Shown piece by piece: positions 27,138 through 36,512 of a stretch of 64,000 bases of DNA. Made by a program: the position numbers and the translations under genes. Every line of letters starts with the position of its first letter. Position 1 is the first letter of the stretch. Origin of the DNA: Nocardioides sp. S5 (GTDB taxonomy: Bacteria; Actinomycetota; Actinomycetes; Propionibacteriales; Nocardioidaceae); assembly GCF_017310035.1 (NCBI RefSeq), contig NZ_CP022296.1, positions 4,588,001-4,652,000 on the forward strand. Direction: 5' to 3'. Below the pieces are notes generated by a model, which saw nothing but the letters and a program-made list of their open reading frames with translations, was not told the origin of the DNA and did no database searches.

Positions 27138-27178
27138 GGCGCGAGCCTATCGGTGGATCCCGGTGCGGCCTCGTCGCC

Positions 27179-28528
<1,350 letters not shown>

Positions 28529-28534
28529 ATCCGT

Positions 28535-28541
28535 GAAGATA
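28535..28541. promoter_or_regulatory. overlapping divergent -10 boxes for the GH1 and pirin genes
   Basis: On the complement strand TATCTT (28541 to 28536) ends 7 bases before the GTG of the GH1 gene. On the plus strand GAAGAT (28535-28540) ends 6 bases before the ATG of pirin. The two boxes share the same AAGAT core, so the two promoters overlap and polymerase could serve only one at a time. Confidence 0.55.
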
Positions 28542-28546
28542 TCGGC

Positions 28547-29248
28547 ATGACCGTGGCCCTGTACGCCGGATCCGACAGGTCGTCGGAGGCCGTCAAGGGG
28601 CGCTTGACCAGGCATTCCTTCTCCTTCGGGCCGCACTACGACCCGGCCAACATCGGCTTCGGTCCGCTCGTCTGCCACAACGACGACGTCCTCGACCCGA
28701 CCGGCGCGGCGGTCGCCGGCTACGCCGAGCACCCGCACGCCGAGCTCGAGATCGTCACCTGGGTGCTCGAGGGCGCGCTCGTCCACACCGACTCGACGGG
28801 CGAGTCCCACGTGGTGGAGGCGGGACGGGCGCAGGTGCTCTCGGCCGGCTCCGGCATCCGGCACAGCGAGGTCGCCGACCCCGCCTCCGGATCCTGCCGG
28901 TTCGTCCAGGCCTGGCTGGCGCCGTCCGCGTCCGGCACCACTCCGTCGTACGTCATCGGTGAGGCACCGTCAGCACCGGACGGGCTCGTCGACGTCGTCG
29001 GCGGCGACGGGCTGCCGCTCGGCACCGACGGCGCCCGGCTGCTGGTGGCCCGGCTGGGGCGTGGTCAGGCGGTGGCGCTGCCTGACGACCCGGCCCAGCA
29101 CGTCTTCGCCGCGACCGGCGCGGTGGACCTCGACGGGCTCGCGCTGCGCGCCGGCGACGCCGTACGCCTCACCGGCGAGCCCGGGCGCACCGTGCGCGCC
29201 GAGGAGCCGACCGAGCTGCTGGTCTGGTCCTTCGCCCGTCAGCCCTGA
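28547..29248 (+). CDS. pirin family protein
   Basis: 233-residue bicupin of the pirin family. The metal-site histidines of the N-terminal cupin are visible: EHPHAELEIVTWV and the GSGIRHSEVAD stretch. Pirins include quercetin 2,3-dioxygenase-like enzymes and redox-sensing regulators; the role here is unknown. The ATG is read from a probably leaderless mRNA. Its stop overlaps by 10 bases the stop of the convergent FAD oxidase gene. Confidence 0.88.
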   Translation: MTVALYAGSDRSSEAVKGRLTRHSFSFGPHYDPANIGFGPLVCHNDDVLDPTGAAVAGYAEHPHAELEIVTWVLEGALVHTDSTGESHVVEAGRAQVLSAGSGIRHSEVADPASGSCRFVQAWLAPSASGTTPSYVIGEAPSAPDGLVDVVGGDGLPLGTDGARLLVARLGRGQAVALPDDPAQHVFAATGAVDLDGLALRAGDAVRLTGEPGRTVRAEEPTELLVWSFARQP

Positions 29249-30828
29249 GGGACGAGCACGCCCGGGTTGAGGACGCCGGCCGGGTCGAGCTCGGCCTTCA
29301 CCGCCCGCAGCACGCGTACGCCGACCTCGCCGATCTCGTGCACCAGCCAGGGGCGGTGGTCGGTGCCGACGGCGTGGTGGTGGGTGATCGTCGCCCCAGC
29401 CTCCACCATCGCCTCGCTCGCCGCCCGCTTGGCCTCGGCCCACTGGGCGAGCGGGTCGTCGCCCTGCCGGGCCGCGACGGTGAAGTAGAGCGAGCACCCG
29501 GTCTCGTAGACGTGCGAGACGTGGCAGAGCACCAGCGCGCCGTCGCCGAGCGCGGACTGCAGCGCCGCCCGCACGTCGGCGTACAGCCGGGCCCGGTGGG
29601 ACCAGAAGGTCGCGGTCTCGAGGGTCTCGACGAGCACGCCGTGGTCGAGCAGCGCGTCGCGGAGGTAGGGCGCGGCGAAGCGGCCGTGCACCCACTTCTG
29701 CCCCGGCTCCTCGCCGAGCGCGGTGCCACCGAGGCCGGCGAGCACCGCCGTCACGGAGGCGCGACGGGCCTCGACCTGGTCGGGAGTGCCCTCGTAGCCG
29801 GTGATCATCAGGCAGCCAGGGTCCTCCGCCCCGCCGATCGAGGTCGGGTCGGCGAGGTTGAGCGCGGTCTCGGACTCGTCGGAGAGCCGGATCACCGTGG
29901 GCAGCAGGCCGGCCTGCGCGAGGGTGCGCATCGCGTCGGCGCCGGCGTCGAAGGACGGCCAGCGCCACCCCTCGTACGCCGTCACGTCGGGCGCGCGACG
30001 CACCCGGACCGTCACCGCGGTGATGACGCCGAAGGCGCCCTCGGAGCCCAGCACCAGCTGGCGCAGGTCGGGCCCGGCGGCGTTCGCCGGTGACGAGCCG
30101 AGGTCGAGCGAGCCCGTCGGAGTGGCGACGGTGACGCCGACGACCATCGCGTCGAACCGGCCGTAGCCGGCGCTGGACTGGCCGCTGGAGCGGGTGGCGG
30201 CGAAGCCGCCGATCGAGGCGTGCTCGAAGGACTGGGGGTAGTGCCCCAGTGTCAGCCCGCGCTCCGCGAGCAGCGCCTCGGCCTCGGGACCGCGCAGGCC
30301 GGGCTGGAGGGTCGCGGTCATCGACTCCTCGTCCACGGTCAGCAGCCGCTTCATCCGCACCAGGTCGAGGCTCACCACACCGGCGAAGCCGTCGCGCCGG
30401 GCAGCGAGGCCGCCGGTGACGCAGGTGCCGCCACCGAAGGGCACCACCGCGACGCGGTGCTCGCTCGCCCACGCCAGGACGGCGAGGACCTCGCCGTGGC
30501 CGTCCGGGCGCACCACGGCGTCGGGGGCGTCGGCGAGGTCGCCGGCCCGGGCGCGGAGCAGGTCGGAGGTCGACTTGCCGCGGGTGCGGAGCGTGCGGGT
30601 GGCGTCGTCGACGAGCACGTGCTCGGTCCCCACGAGCGCGCGCAGGCCCTCGAGCAGTTCGTCGTCGAGCGCGGTCGGCGCCGGCCTGGCGTCCGCCGCG
30701 ACCGCGGGCTGCTGGAGGCCGAAGGCCAGCTCGACCAGGCCGAGCGCCGACGGCGGCAGCTCCGAACGAACGGCGGGGTCGCCCCAGCGCTGTGGGTGCA
30801 TCTCGACGGTCGGCGTCCCAGGAGTCAT
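29239..30828 (-). CDS. FAD-binding oxidase, alkyldihydroxyacetonephosphate synthase-like
   Basis: 529-residue flavoenzyme of the vanillyl-alcohol-oxidase fold. The FAD loop is PFGGGTCVTGG (near residue 135), and the AGPS-type HHH motif is ITHHHAVGTDHRPWL near residue 490, which in AGPS exchanges the acyl chain of acyl-DHAP for a fatty alcohol to make ether lipids. A related role in bacteria is not proven. It is divergent from a TetR regulator and close to a glycerol-3-phosphate dehydrogenase, which supports a glycerol-phosphate-ether theme. ATG 30828 lies 17 bases from the TetR ATG. Confidence 0.85.
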   Translation of the reverse strand: MTPGTPTVEMHPQRWGDPAVRSELPPSALGLVELAFGLQQPAVAADARPAPTALDDELLEGLRALVGTEHVLVDDATRTLRTRGKSTSDLLRARAGDLADAPDAVVRPDGHGEVLAVLAWASEHRVAVVPFGGGTCVTGGLAARRDGFAGVVSLDLVRMKRLLTVDEESMTATLQPGLRGPEAEALLAERGLTLGHYPQSFEHASIGGFAATRSSGQSSAGYGRFDAMVVGVTVATPTGSLDLGSSPANAAGPDLRQLVLGSEGAFGVITAVTVRVRRAPDVTAYEGWRWPSFDAGADAMRTLAQAGLLPTVIRLSDESETALNLADPTSIGGAEDPGCLMITGYEGTPDQVEARRASVTAVLAGLGGTALGEEPGQKWVHGRFAAPYLRDALLDHGVLVETLETATFWSHRARLYADVRAALQSALGDGALVLCHVSHVYETGCSLYFTVAARQGDDPLAQWAEAKRAASEAMVEAGATITHHHAVGTDHRPWLVHEIGEVGVRVLRAVKAELDPAGVLNPGVLVPQG

Positions 30829-30838
30829 GCGTTACAGT

Positions 30839-30855
30839 GTGACACATGTCGTCAC
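30839..30855. promoter_or_regulatory. probable TetR operator with the -10 box of the TetR gene
   Basis: GTGAC-N7-GTCAC (30839-30843 and 30851-30855) is an inverted repeat overlapping the TetR start codon, with a smaller TGTG-A-CACA palindrome at 30838-30846 inside. TACAGT at 30833-30838 ends 7 bases before the TetR ATG, so the mRNA is leaderless and the operator covers the -10 edge and the start. This is the classical arrangement for a TetR repressor controlling itself and the divergent oxidase. Confidence 0.55.
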
Positions 30856-31445
30856 TTCGTCACATCGACCGCCCGGCCGGCGACCCCCGGGACGCCTACC
30901 TCGACGCGGCCCGCGACTGCATCCTCGACGTCGGGTGGCGGCGTACGACCCTCACCGAGGTCGCGAAGCGCGCCGGGGTCTCGCGGATGACGATCTACCG
31001 CGCGTGGCCCGACATGGGCTCGCTGCTCGGCGACCTGATGACCCGCGAGTGGGTCGGCATCGCGGCCGCGACGCAGGTCGCCGCGAAGGACACCACCACC
31101 CCTGCCGGCATCGCGGCGGCCGCCCTCGCGACAGTGCGGGCGCTGCGCGACAACGAGCTCTTCGTGCGGATCGTCGAGCTCGACCCCGACCTGATGCTCC
31201 CCTACCTGCTGTCGCGCCGCGGCCGCTCGCAGGAGGCGCTCATCGAGATCCTCGCCGCCCAGGTCGCGGACGGGCAGGCCGCCGGCGCCATCCGCGCCGG
31301 CGACCCGGTCCTGGTGGCGCGCTCGCTGACCCTGGCCGGCCACGGCTTCGTCTTCTCGGCGATGACGATGACCGACGCGGGCATCGGGCTCGCCGACCTC
31401 GACGAGGAGTACGCCCGCCTCATCACCAGGTCCCTGGCACCGTGA
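30846..31445 (+). CDS. TetR family regulator
   Basis: 199-residue regulator with an N-terminal helix-turn-helix domain (about 17-62: LTEVAKRAGVSRMTIYRAWP) and a ligand-binding helical C-terminal domain. It probably represses the divergent FAD oxidase and the downstream dehydrogenase through the operator at 30839-30855. The ligand may be an acyl-CoA or glycerol-phosphate-related molecule by context only. Its stop codon overlaps the start of the next gene by 4 bases (GTGA). Confidence 0.85.
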   Translation: MSSLRHIDRPAGDPRDAYLDAARDCILDVGWRRTTLTEVAKRAGVSRMTIYRAWPDMGSLLGDLMTREWVGIAAATQVAAKDTTTPAGIAAAALATVRALRDNELFVRIVELDPDLMLPYLLSRRGRSQEALIEILAAQVADGQAAGAIRAGDPVLVARSLTLAGHGFVFSAMTMTDAGIGLADLDEEYARLITRSLAP

Positions 31446-32998
31446 CCGGCACCCGCATCACCCCCGGCCTCGACGGCGTCCCCGCCGAGGTCGACGTGGT
31501 GGTGGTCGGGCTCGGCATCACCGGCGCGGGCGTCGCGCTCGACGCGGTGACGCGCGGCCTCAGCGTGCTCGCGGTCGACGCCCACGACCTCGCCTTCGGC
31601 ACGTCGCGCTGGTCGTCCAAGCTCGTGCACGGCGGCCTGCGCTACCTCGCCCGGGGGCAGATCGCGATCGCCCACGAGAGCGCCGTCGAGCGCGGCATCC
31701 TGATGGACGTCACCGCGCCCCACCTGGTCCGGCCGCTGCCGATGCTGACGCCCGTCGACGCCTCCCTGACCCGTGGTCGCACCGCACTGACCTGGGCCGG
31801 CCTCCGCGCCGGGGACGCGCTGCGCCGCACCGCCCGCACCACGACCGGCACCCTCCCCCGTCCCCGCCGCCTCAACGCCACCGAGGCGCTCGGGCTGGTC
31901 CCGTCGCTGCGCGCCGACACCCTGCGCGGCGGCCTGCTCGCCTGGGACGGGCAGCTCGAGGACGACGCCCGGCTGGTCGTCACCGTCGCCCGCACCGCAG
32001 CGGCGTACGGCGCCGAGGTGCGCACCCGCGCCCGGGTGACGAGCGCCAGCGGCACCCACGTCGAGCTGCGCGACGAGCTCACCGGGCAGGCGTACGCCGT
32101 CCGCGCCCGCGCCGTCGTCAACGCGACCGGCGTCTGGGCCGGCGACCTCGACGACGCGGTCCGGCTGCGGCCCAGCCGCGGCACCCACCTCGTGCTGCGC
32201 GGCGCCACGCTGCCGCACACGCGGGTGGCGGTGATGGTGCCGATCCCGGGCACCACGGCCCGCTTCGCGATGGTGCTGCCGCAGCCCGACGGCACCCTCT
32301 ACGTCGGGCTCACCGACGAGCCGGTCACCGGTCCGGTGCCCGACGTGCCGGTGCCGAGCGAGGCGGAGATCGACTTCCTGCTCGACGTCGTGAGCAGCGC
32401 CTTCGCCACGCCTGCGACCCGCGACGACGTGGTCGGCGCGTTCTCCGGCCTCCGGCCGCTGCTCGAGGTGGTCGGCGCCGACACGACGGCCGACCTGTCG
32501 CGGCGCCACGCGATCCTCACCTCGCGCACCGGGGTGACCACCGTGGTGGGCGGCAAGCTGACGACCTACCGCCGGATGGCCCAGGACACCCTCGACGCGC
32601 TGGCCCTCGACGGCGCACGGCCCTGCCGCACCGCGTCCCTGCCGCTGCTCGGCGCCGCGCCCGCCGAAGTCCTGCGCCGCAGCACCGCTCCCGCCCGGCT
32701 CGTACGCCGCTTCGGCACCGACGCCGCCCTGGTGCTGGCCTCGGCGCGTGAGGTCACCGGGCTCACCGACGACGAGCTCCTCGCGCCCGTCTCCGACGAC
32801 GTGCCGGTGACGCTCGCCGAGCTGGTCTTCGCGATCACCCATGAAGGCGCGCACGACGTCGACGACCTGCTGGAGCGGCGTACGCGGGTGGGGCTGGTGC
32901 CGGCCGACCGCGCGGTCGCCGAGCCGGTCGCGCGCCGTGCACTGGAGGTCGTCGCGGGCCGCTCCACCACTCTGTCCGTCCTCCGGAGCACCACGTGA
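31442..32998 (+). CDS. glpD: glycerol-3-phosphate dehydrogenase (FAD-dependent)
   Basis: 518-residue flavoenzyme oxidising glycerol-3-phosphate to dihydroxyacetone phosphate and passing electrons to quinone. The FAD loop GLGITGAGVALDAVTRG near residue 22, the signature TSRWSSKLVHGGLRYLARG, and the VVGGKLTTYRRMAQD stretch are typical; C-terminal GlpO-type helical domain is present. Start GTG 31442 overlaps the TetR stop as GTGA. DHAP is the acceptor substrate of AGPS-like enzymes, linking the dehydrogenase to the divergent oxidase. A hairpin terminator follows. Confidence 0.9.
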   Translation: MTGTRITPGLDGVPAEVDVVVVGLGITGAGVALDAVTRGLSVLAVDAHDLAFGTSRWSSKLVHGGLRYLARGQIAIAHESAVERGILMDVTAPHLVRPLPMLTPVDASLTRGRTALTWAGLRAGDALRRTARTTTGTLPRPRRLNATEALGLVPSLRADTLRGGLLAWDGQLEDDARLVVTVARTAAAYGAEVRTRARVTSASGTHVELRDELTGQAYAVRARAVVNATGVWAGDLDDAVRLRPSRGTHLVLRGATLPHTRVAVMVPIPGTTARFAMVLPQPDGTLYVGLTDEPVTGPVPDVPVPSEAEIDFLLDVVSSAFATPATRDDVVGAFSGLRPLLEVVGADTTADLSRRHAILTSRTGVTTVVGGKLTTYRRMAQDTLDALALDGARPCRTASLPLLGAAPAEVLRRSTAPARLVRRFGTDAALVLASAREVTGLTDDELLAPVSDDVPVTLAELVFAITHEGAHDVDDLLERRTRVGLVPADRAVAEPVARRALEVVAGRSTTLSVLRSTT

Positions 32999-33101
32999 CG
33001 GCGCCAGCCGCCACACGTGATCCAGAGGACAGCAAAATGCGGTGGTAGTTCCGACGAACCCCGGACACCGACGCGGGCCGGGTGGGATCGTTCTCCACGG
33101 C

Positions 33102-33135
33102 GCGCCCCTTGCCGACCCCATGCGGCAAGGGGCGC
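33102..33135. terminator. bidirectional hairpin terminator
   Basis: A 13-bp perfect stem, GCGCCCCTTGCCG (33102-33114) and CGGCAAGGGGCGC (33123-33135), with an 8-base loop, lies between convergent glpD (+) and glmS (-). Confidence 0.8.
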
Positions 33136-33169
33136 CCAGTCCATCTCAGGCCCCGTGGTCGAGGTGCGG

Positions 33170-34993
33170 CTACTCCACCGTGACGGACTTGGCCAGGTTG
33201 CGGGGCTTGTCGATGTCGTGGCCCAGGTGCTGCGCTGCGTGGTAGGCCAGCAGCTGCAGCGGGATGGTGAGCAGGATCGGGTCGAGCTCCGGCTCGTTGC
33301 GCGGCACGTCGATGCGGCGGGCACCGACCTCGCCGAGGTCCACGTCGGCGTGGGTGACCACGACCAGCGGGCCCTTGCGGGCGTCGATCTCGTGGAGCGC
33401 ACCGATGTTGCGCTCGGTCAGCTCGTCGCGCGGCACCAGCGCGACGGTCGGCACCTCGGGGTCGATCAGCGCCAGCGGACCGTGCTTGAGCTCGGAGGTC
33501 TGGTAGGCCTCGGCGTGGCGGTAGCTGATCTCCTTGAACTTCTGTGCGCCCTCGCGCGCCACCGGGAACCCGCGCACCCGACCGATGAAGAAGAGGCTGC
33601 GGGCCTCGGCGAGGTCCTTCGCCACCTCGACCAGGTCGGCCTCGCCGGCGAGGATCTCCTCGATCTGGCCGGGCAGCTTCTCCAGCCCGGCGACGAGCCG
33701 CTTGCCGTCGGCGATCGACAGGTCCCGCACCCGACCGAGCTGGAGGGCGAGCAGGGCGAAGCCCAGGAACATGTTGGTGAGCGCCTTGGTGCTCGCGACC
33801 GCCACCTCGGGCCCGGCGTGGAGGTAGATCCCGCCGTCGCACTCGCGCGCGATGGCCGAGCCGACGACGTTGACCAGGCCGACGCAGCGCCCGCCCTTGC
33901 GGCGTACCTCCTGCACGGCGAGCAGGGTGTCGATGGTCTCGCCGGACTGGCTGACCGCGACATAGAGGGTGTCGGGCTCGATCACCGGGTCGCGGTAGCG
34001 GAACTCGCTGGCGGCCTCGGCGTCGGCGGGGATGCGGGCGAGCTCCTCGATGAGGGCGGCACCCATCTGGCCGACGTAGTAGGCCGAGCCGCAGCCCAGG
34101 ATCTTCACGCGGCGCACCGCGCGCAGGTCGCGCGCGTCCATGTGGAGGCCGCCGAGGTGTGCGGTGCCGAAGCGGTCGTCGAGCCGACCCCGGAGGACCG
34201 CCTGCGCGGTGGTGGGCTGCTCGAGCATCTCCTTGTGCATGTAGGACTCGTGATCGCCGGCGTCGTACGCCGACGCGTCGATGTCGACCCGGCTGGCGGT
34301 CTTGCCGGTCGAGGCGAGGTCGCTGTGACGCATCGTGGTGAAGCCGGACTCGGTCACCGTGGCCATCTCGCCGTCGTCGAGCATCGCGACCGTCGTGGTG
34401 TGCCGCACGATCGCGGCGAGGTCGGAGGCGACGTACATCTCCTTGTCGCCCACCCCCACCACCAGCGGGCTGCCGTTGCGCGCCACCACGATGCGGTCGG
34501 GGAAGTCGGCGTGGAGCACCGCGAGGCCGTACGTCCCGACCACCGCACCCAGGGCGTCGCGGACCTTGCCCTCGAGGCTGTCGGCGTCGCTGCGGGCGAC
34601 GAGGTGGGCCAGGACCTCGGTGTCGGTGTCGCTCGCGAGCGTGACGCCGGCGTCGACGAGCTCGGCGCGCAGCGCGGCGGAGTTGTCGATGATGCCGTTG
34701 TGCACGACCGCGACCCGGCCGGACTCGTCGGCGTGCGGGTGGGCGTTGGTGTCGGTGGCCGGGCCGTGGGTGGCCCACCGGGTGTGGCCGATGCCCGTCG
34801 TGCCGGCGAAGCGCTTCGGCAGCACGTCGGTGAGCTCGCGCACCCGGCCGGCCCGCTTGGCCACCCGGATCCCGCGGCCGCTGAGCACGGCGACGCCGGC
34901 GGAGTCGTAGCCGCGGTGCTCGAGCCGGGTCAGTCCTTCGAGGACGACGGGTGCTGCGTCCTGGCGGCCGATGTAGCCGACGATTCCACACAT
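33170..34993 (-). CDS. glmS: glutamine-fructose-6-phosphate aminotransferase
   Basis: 607-residue enzyme making glucosamine-6-phosphate from fructose-6-phosphate and glutamine, the first step to UDP-GlcNAc for the cell wall. The N-terminal glutaminase starts MCGIVGYIGRQDAA with the nucleophile Cys2, and includes HRGYDSAGVAV; two SIS domains follow (ILGCGSAYYVGQMGA, and SQSGETIDTLLAVQEV) and the typical C-terminal LAKSVTVE. Length matches the family exactly. ATG 34993 is fixed by Cys2. Confidence 0.97.
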   Translation of the reverse strand: MCGIVGYIGRQDAAPVVLEGLTRLEHRGYDSAGVAVLSGRGIRVAKRAGRVRELTDVLPKRFAGTTGIGHTRWATHGPATDTNAHPHADESGRVAVVHNGIIDNSAALRAELVDAGVTLASDTDTEVLAHLVARSDADSLEGKVRDALGAVVGTYGLAVLHADFPDRIVVARNGSPLVVGVGDKEMYVASDLAAIVRHTTTVAMLDDGEMATVTESGFTTMRHSDLASTGKTASRVDIDASAYDAGDHESYMHKEMLEQPTTAQAVLRGRLDDRFGTAHLGGLHMDARDLRAVRRVKILGCGSAYYVGQMGAALIEELARIPADAEAASEFRYRDPVIEPDTLYVAVSQSGETIDTLLAVQEVRRKGGRCVGLVNVVGSAIARECDGGIYLHAGPEVAVASTKALTNMFLGFALLALQLGRVRDLSIADGKRLVAGLEKLPGQIEEILAGEADLVEVAKDLAEARSLFFIGRVRGFPVAREGAQKFKEISYRHAEAYQTSELKHGPLALIDPEVPTVALVPRDELTERNIGALHEIDARKGPLVVVTHADVDLGEVGARRIDVPRNEPELDPILLTIPLQLLAYHAAQHLGHDIDKPRNLAKSVTVE

Positions 34994-35008
34994 GTGAGGT
35001 GTCTCTTC

Positions 35009-35269
35009 CTATCCATAGATCATGCGGCGCAGCTGGCGCTCGGAGAGCTGTGGTGCTGCGACGACGCGGTCGGCGAGCTCCACGGCGATGCGCGTGAAGA
35101 TCTCGGGGTTCCTGGCTCCGTACGCCTTGAGGTGGGCGTGCCGCTCCCGGACGTATGCCTCCACCGGCTGGGCGTGGAAGGCGATCACGTCCTCGATCAC
35201 CCGCGCGGCCTCCGACGCCGAGAGCGACGTGGTGGCGACGACGTGGGAGACGAGGGCAGGGTCGGGCAC
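35009..35269 (-). CDS. conserved actinobacterial small helical protein
   Basis: 86-residue helical protein containing the conserved-looking QPVEAYVRERHAHLKAYG and a C-terminal QLSERQLRRMIYG; I associate this with a small actinobacterial hypothetical family but cannot name a domain. GTG 35269 is supported by a complete promoter: -35 TTGCCA (35299-35304 on the complement), a 17-base spacer, -10 CACGAT (35276-35281) and a 6-base gap, so leaderless. The codon composition changes to lower GC3 just upstream, suggesting the longer frame is not coding. It is in line with glmS, 15 bases upstream of its start. Confidence 0.6.
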   Translation of the reverse strand: MPDPALVSHVVATTSLSASEAARVIEDVIAFHAQPVEAYVRERHAHLKAYGARNPEIFTRIAVELADRVVAAPQLSERQLRRMIYG

Positions 35270-35303
35270 CCCCCGATCGTGGATCCAGGCGATCAGAATG
35301 GCA

Positions 35304-35331
35304 ACTTCCTGCCCGAAATCGGGCAGGAAGT
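35304..35331. promoter_or_regulatory. 28-bp perfect palindrome at the -35 of the small helical gene
   Basis: ACTTCCTGCCCGA (35304-35316), centre AA, TCGGGCAGGAAGT (35319-35331): 13-bp arms, perfect. It abuts the -35 box TTGCCA at 35299-35304 of the minus-strand promoter. This is the expected place for an activator or repressor site. As RNA it would also form a hairpin. Confidence 0.65.
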
Positions 35332-35478
35332 GTGTCAACGGGCGTACGGGGTCGTCGTCGGCGCCGCCCCACCCGCCCCAGGTGGGGCCAGATAGTGCGC
35401 CGCGCCGCGTCGAGGCTGCCCTGGTGGGGGCGCGGGGACGATCGTGAGCGAAAAGGTGGTGCGCGAGTGGGGACGTGC

Positions 35479-35484
35479 TATCTT
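35479..35484 (+). promoter_or_regulatory. -10 box of the 41-residue protein gene
   Basis: TATCTT, 31 bases upstream of the ATG at 35516, is the best -10 box; no clear -35 box. Confidence 0.35.
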
Positions 35485-35515
35485 GGGTGAACAGAAAGTG
35501 AACGGGAGGTGTCAC

Positions 35516-35641
35516 ATGAGCAAGCACTCGATGACCGGAGCTCCGGTCTGCACGTGGGTGAGCGTCATCGACGCGTCGGGGCGCACCCACCTGGAGGCCC
35601 GCTGGTCGGTTGCTCCGACGGCCCAGGCCGCCGCTGCCTGA
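35516..35641 (+). CDS. 41-residue conserved-style protein
   Basis: Encodes MSKHSMTGAPVCTWVSVIDA followed by SGRTHLEARWSVAP. GGGAGGT is 6-7 bases upstream of ATG 35516, an excellent ribosome site, and a strong terminator hairpin follows 14 bases after the stop. Composition is protein-like with one Cys. I recognise the pattern as a short actinobacterial protein of unknown function but no family name. Confidence 0.65.
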   Translation: MSKHSMTGAPVCTWVSVIDASGRTHLEARWSVAPTAQAAAA

Positions 35642-35655
35642 CCCCGCTCCCCGCA

Positions 35656-35687
35656 CGAGCCACGCCCCCTTGCAGGGGCGTGGCTCG
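35656..35687. terminator. hairpin terminator
   Basis: Arms CGAGCCACGCCCC (35656-35668) and GGGGCGTGGCTCG (35675-35687), 13 bp perfect, loop CTTGCA, ending 14 bases after the stop of the 41-residue gene. Confidence 0.8.
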
Positions 35688-35752
35688 ACGCATTTCGGGG
35701 GCGCCGCCGAAATTCCCCGGCCGATCGGGAATGAAGCCCGAAGGCGTCCGGT

Positions 35753-35778
35753 TATGATGGTTGAAAGTTCTACCAACC
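35753..35778 (+). promoter_or_regulatory. yceI promoter and operator-like sequence
   Basis: -10 box TATGAT (35753-35758) matches the consensus. Immediately downstream GGTTGAAAGTTCTACCAACC (35759-35778) is an inverted repeat, GGTTG-N10-CAACC. A repressor bound there would block transcription. A related string lies at 56413-56424. Confidence 0.5.
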
Positions 35779-35808
35779 ACCTCGCACCACACCCAGGAGC
35801 CCTCTGCC

Positions 35809-36378
35809 ATGACCACCGGATTCGACGCCCCCACCACCGCCATCGACGACATCAGCGGCGACTACACCCTCGACGTGAGCCACAGCCGCCTCGGCTTCGT
35901 CGCCCGCCACGCCATGGTGACCAAGGTCCGCGGCCAGTTCGGCGCCTTCACCGGCACCGCCCACATCGACGAGGCCAACCCCTCGAGCTCCAAGGTCGAC
36001 CTCTCCATCGACGTCACCTCGGTCGAGACCGGCAGCGCGGACCGCGACGGCCACCTCAAGTCCGGCGACTTCTTCGACACCGAGACCTACCCCAACATCA
36101 CCTTCGTCTCCACCGACGTCGCGCGCTCCGGCAACGACTGGACGATCACCGGCGACCTCACGATCAAGGACGTGTCCAAGCCCGTCACGATCGAGTTCGA
36201 GCAGACCGGCTCCGCGCAGGACCCCTTCGGCAACGTCCGCGTCGGCTTCGAGGGCGAGACCACCATCAACCGCAAGGACTGGGGCCTCACCTGGAACGCC
36301 GCGCTCGAGACCGGCGGCGTCCTCGTCTCCGAGAAGATCAAGCTCGAGTTCGACATCTCGGCGATCCGCAACGCCTGA
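35809..36378 (+). CDS. YceI family protein
   Basis: 189-residue lipocalin-like beta-barrel protein of the YceI family, thought to bind isoprenoid or other lipids. The family pattern begins GDYTLDVSHSRLGFVARHAM and includes LKSGDFFDTETYPNITFVS and the DLTIKDVSKPV strand. No signal peptide, so cytoplasmic like many actinobacterial members. ATG 35809 has AGGAG 11-12 bases upstream. It converges with the DEAD-box helicase gene with repeats between them. Confidence 0.88.
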   Translation: MTTGFDAPTTAIDDISGDYTLDVSHSRLGFVARHAMVTKVRGQFGAFTGTAHIDEANPSSSKVDLSIDVTSVETGSADRDGHLKSGDFFDTETYPNITFVSTDVARSGNDWTITGDLTIKDVSKPVTIEFEQTGSAQDPFGNVRVGFEGETTINRKDWGLTWNAALETGGVLVSEKIKLEFDISAIRNA

Positions 36379-36380
36379 TC

Positions 36381-36488
36381 CACGCCGACCGGGCACTTCG
36401 TGCCCGTGAAGCACGCCGACCGGGCACTTCGTTCTGAACGAAGTGCCCGGTCAGTGCATTTCAGCGCGAGGAAGTGCCCGGTCGGCGT
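36381..36488. repeat. cluster of 21-bp repeats and a 16-bp terminator hairpin
   Basis: CACGCCGACCGGGCACTTCGT occurs twice in direct orientation (36381-36401 and 36412-36432), 31 bases apart. The second copy forms the left arm (36418-36433) of a perfect 16-bp stem with a CTG loop and right arm 36437-36452. An 18-base inverted partial copy follows at 36471-36488. The first copy also holds a small hairpin (36390-36406). It lies between convergent genes and can end both transcripts. Confidence 0.8.
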
Positions 36489-36512
36489 CCGCCAGCGGCA
36501 GGAACCGCCCGG

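Noticed and set aside
35270..35392. Longer reading of the small helical protein gene starting at TTG 35338 or further upstream
   Set aside because: The third codon positions become AT-richer and the palindrome and a full promoter lie there, which fits noncoding DNA better.
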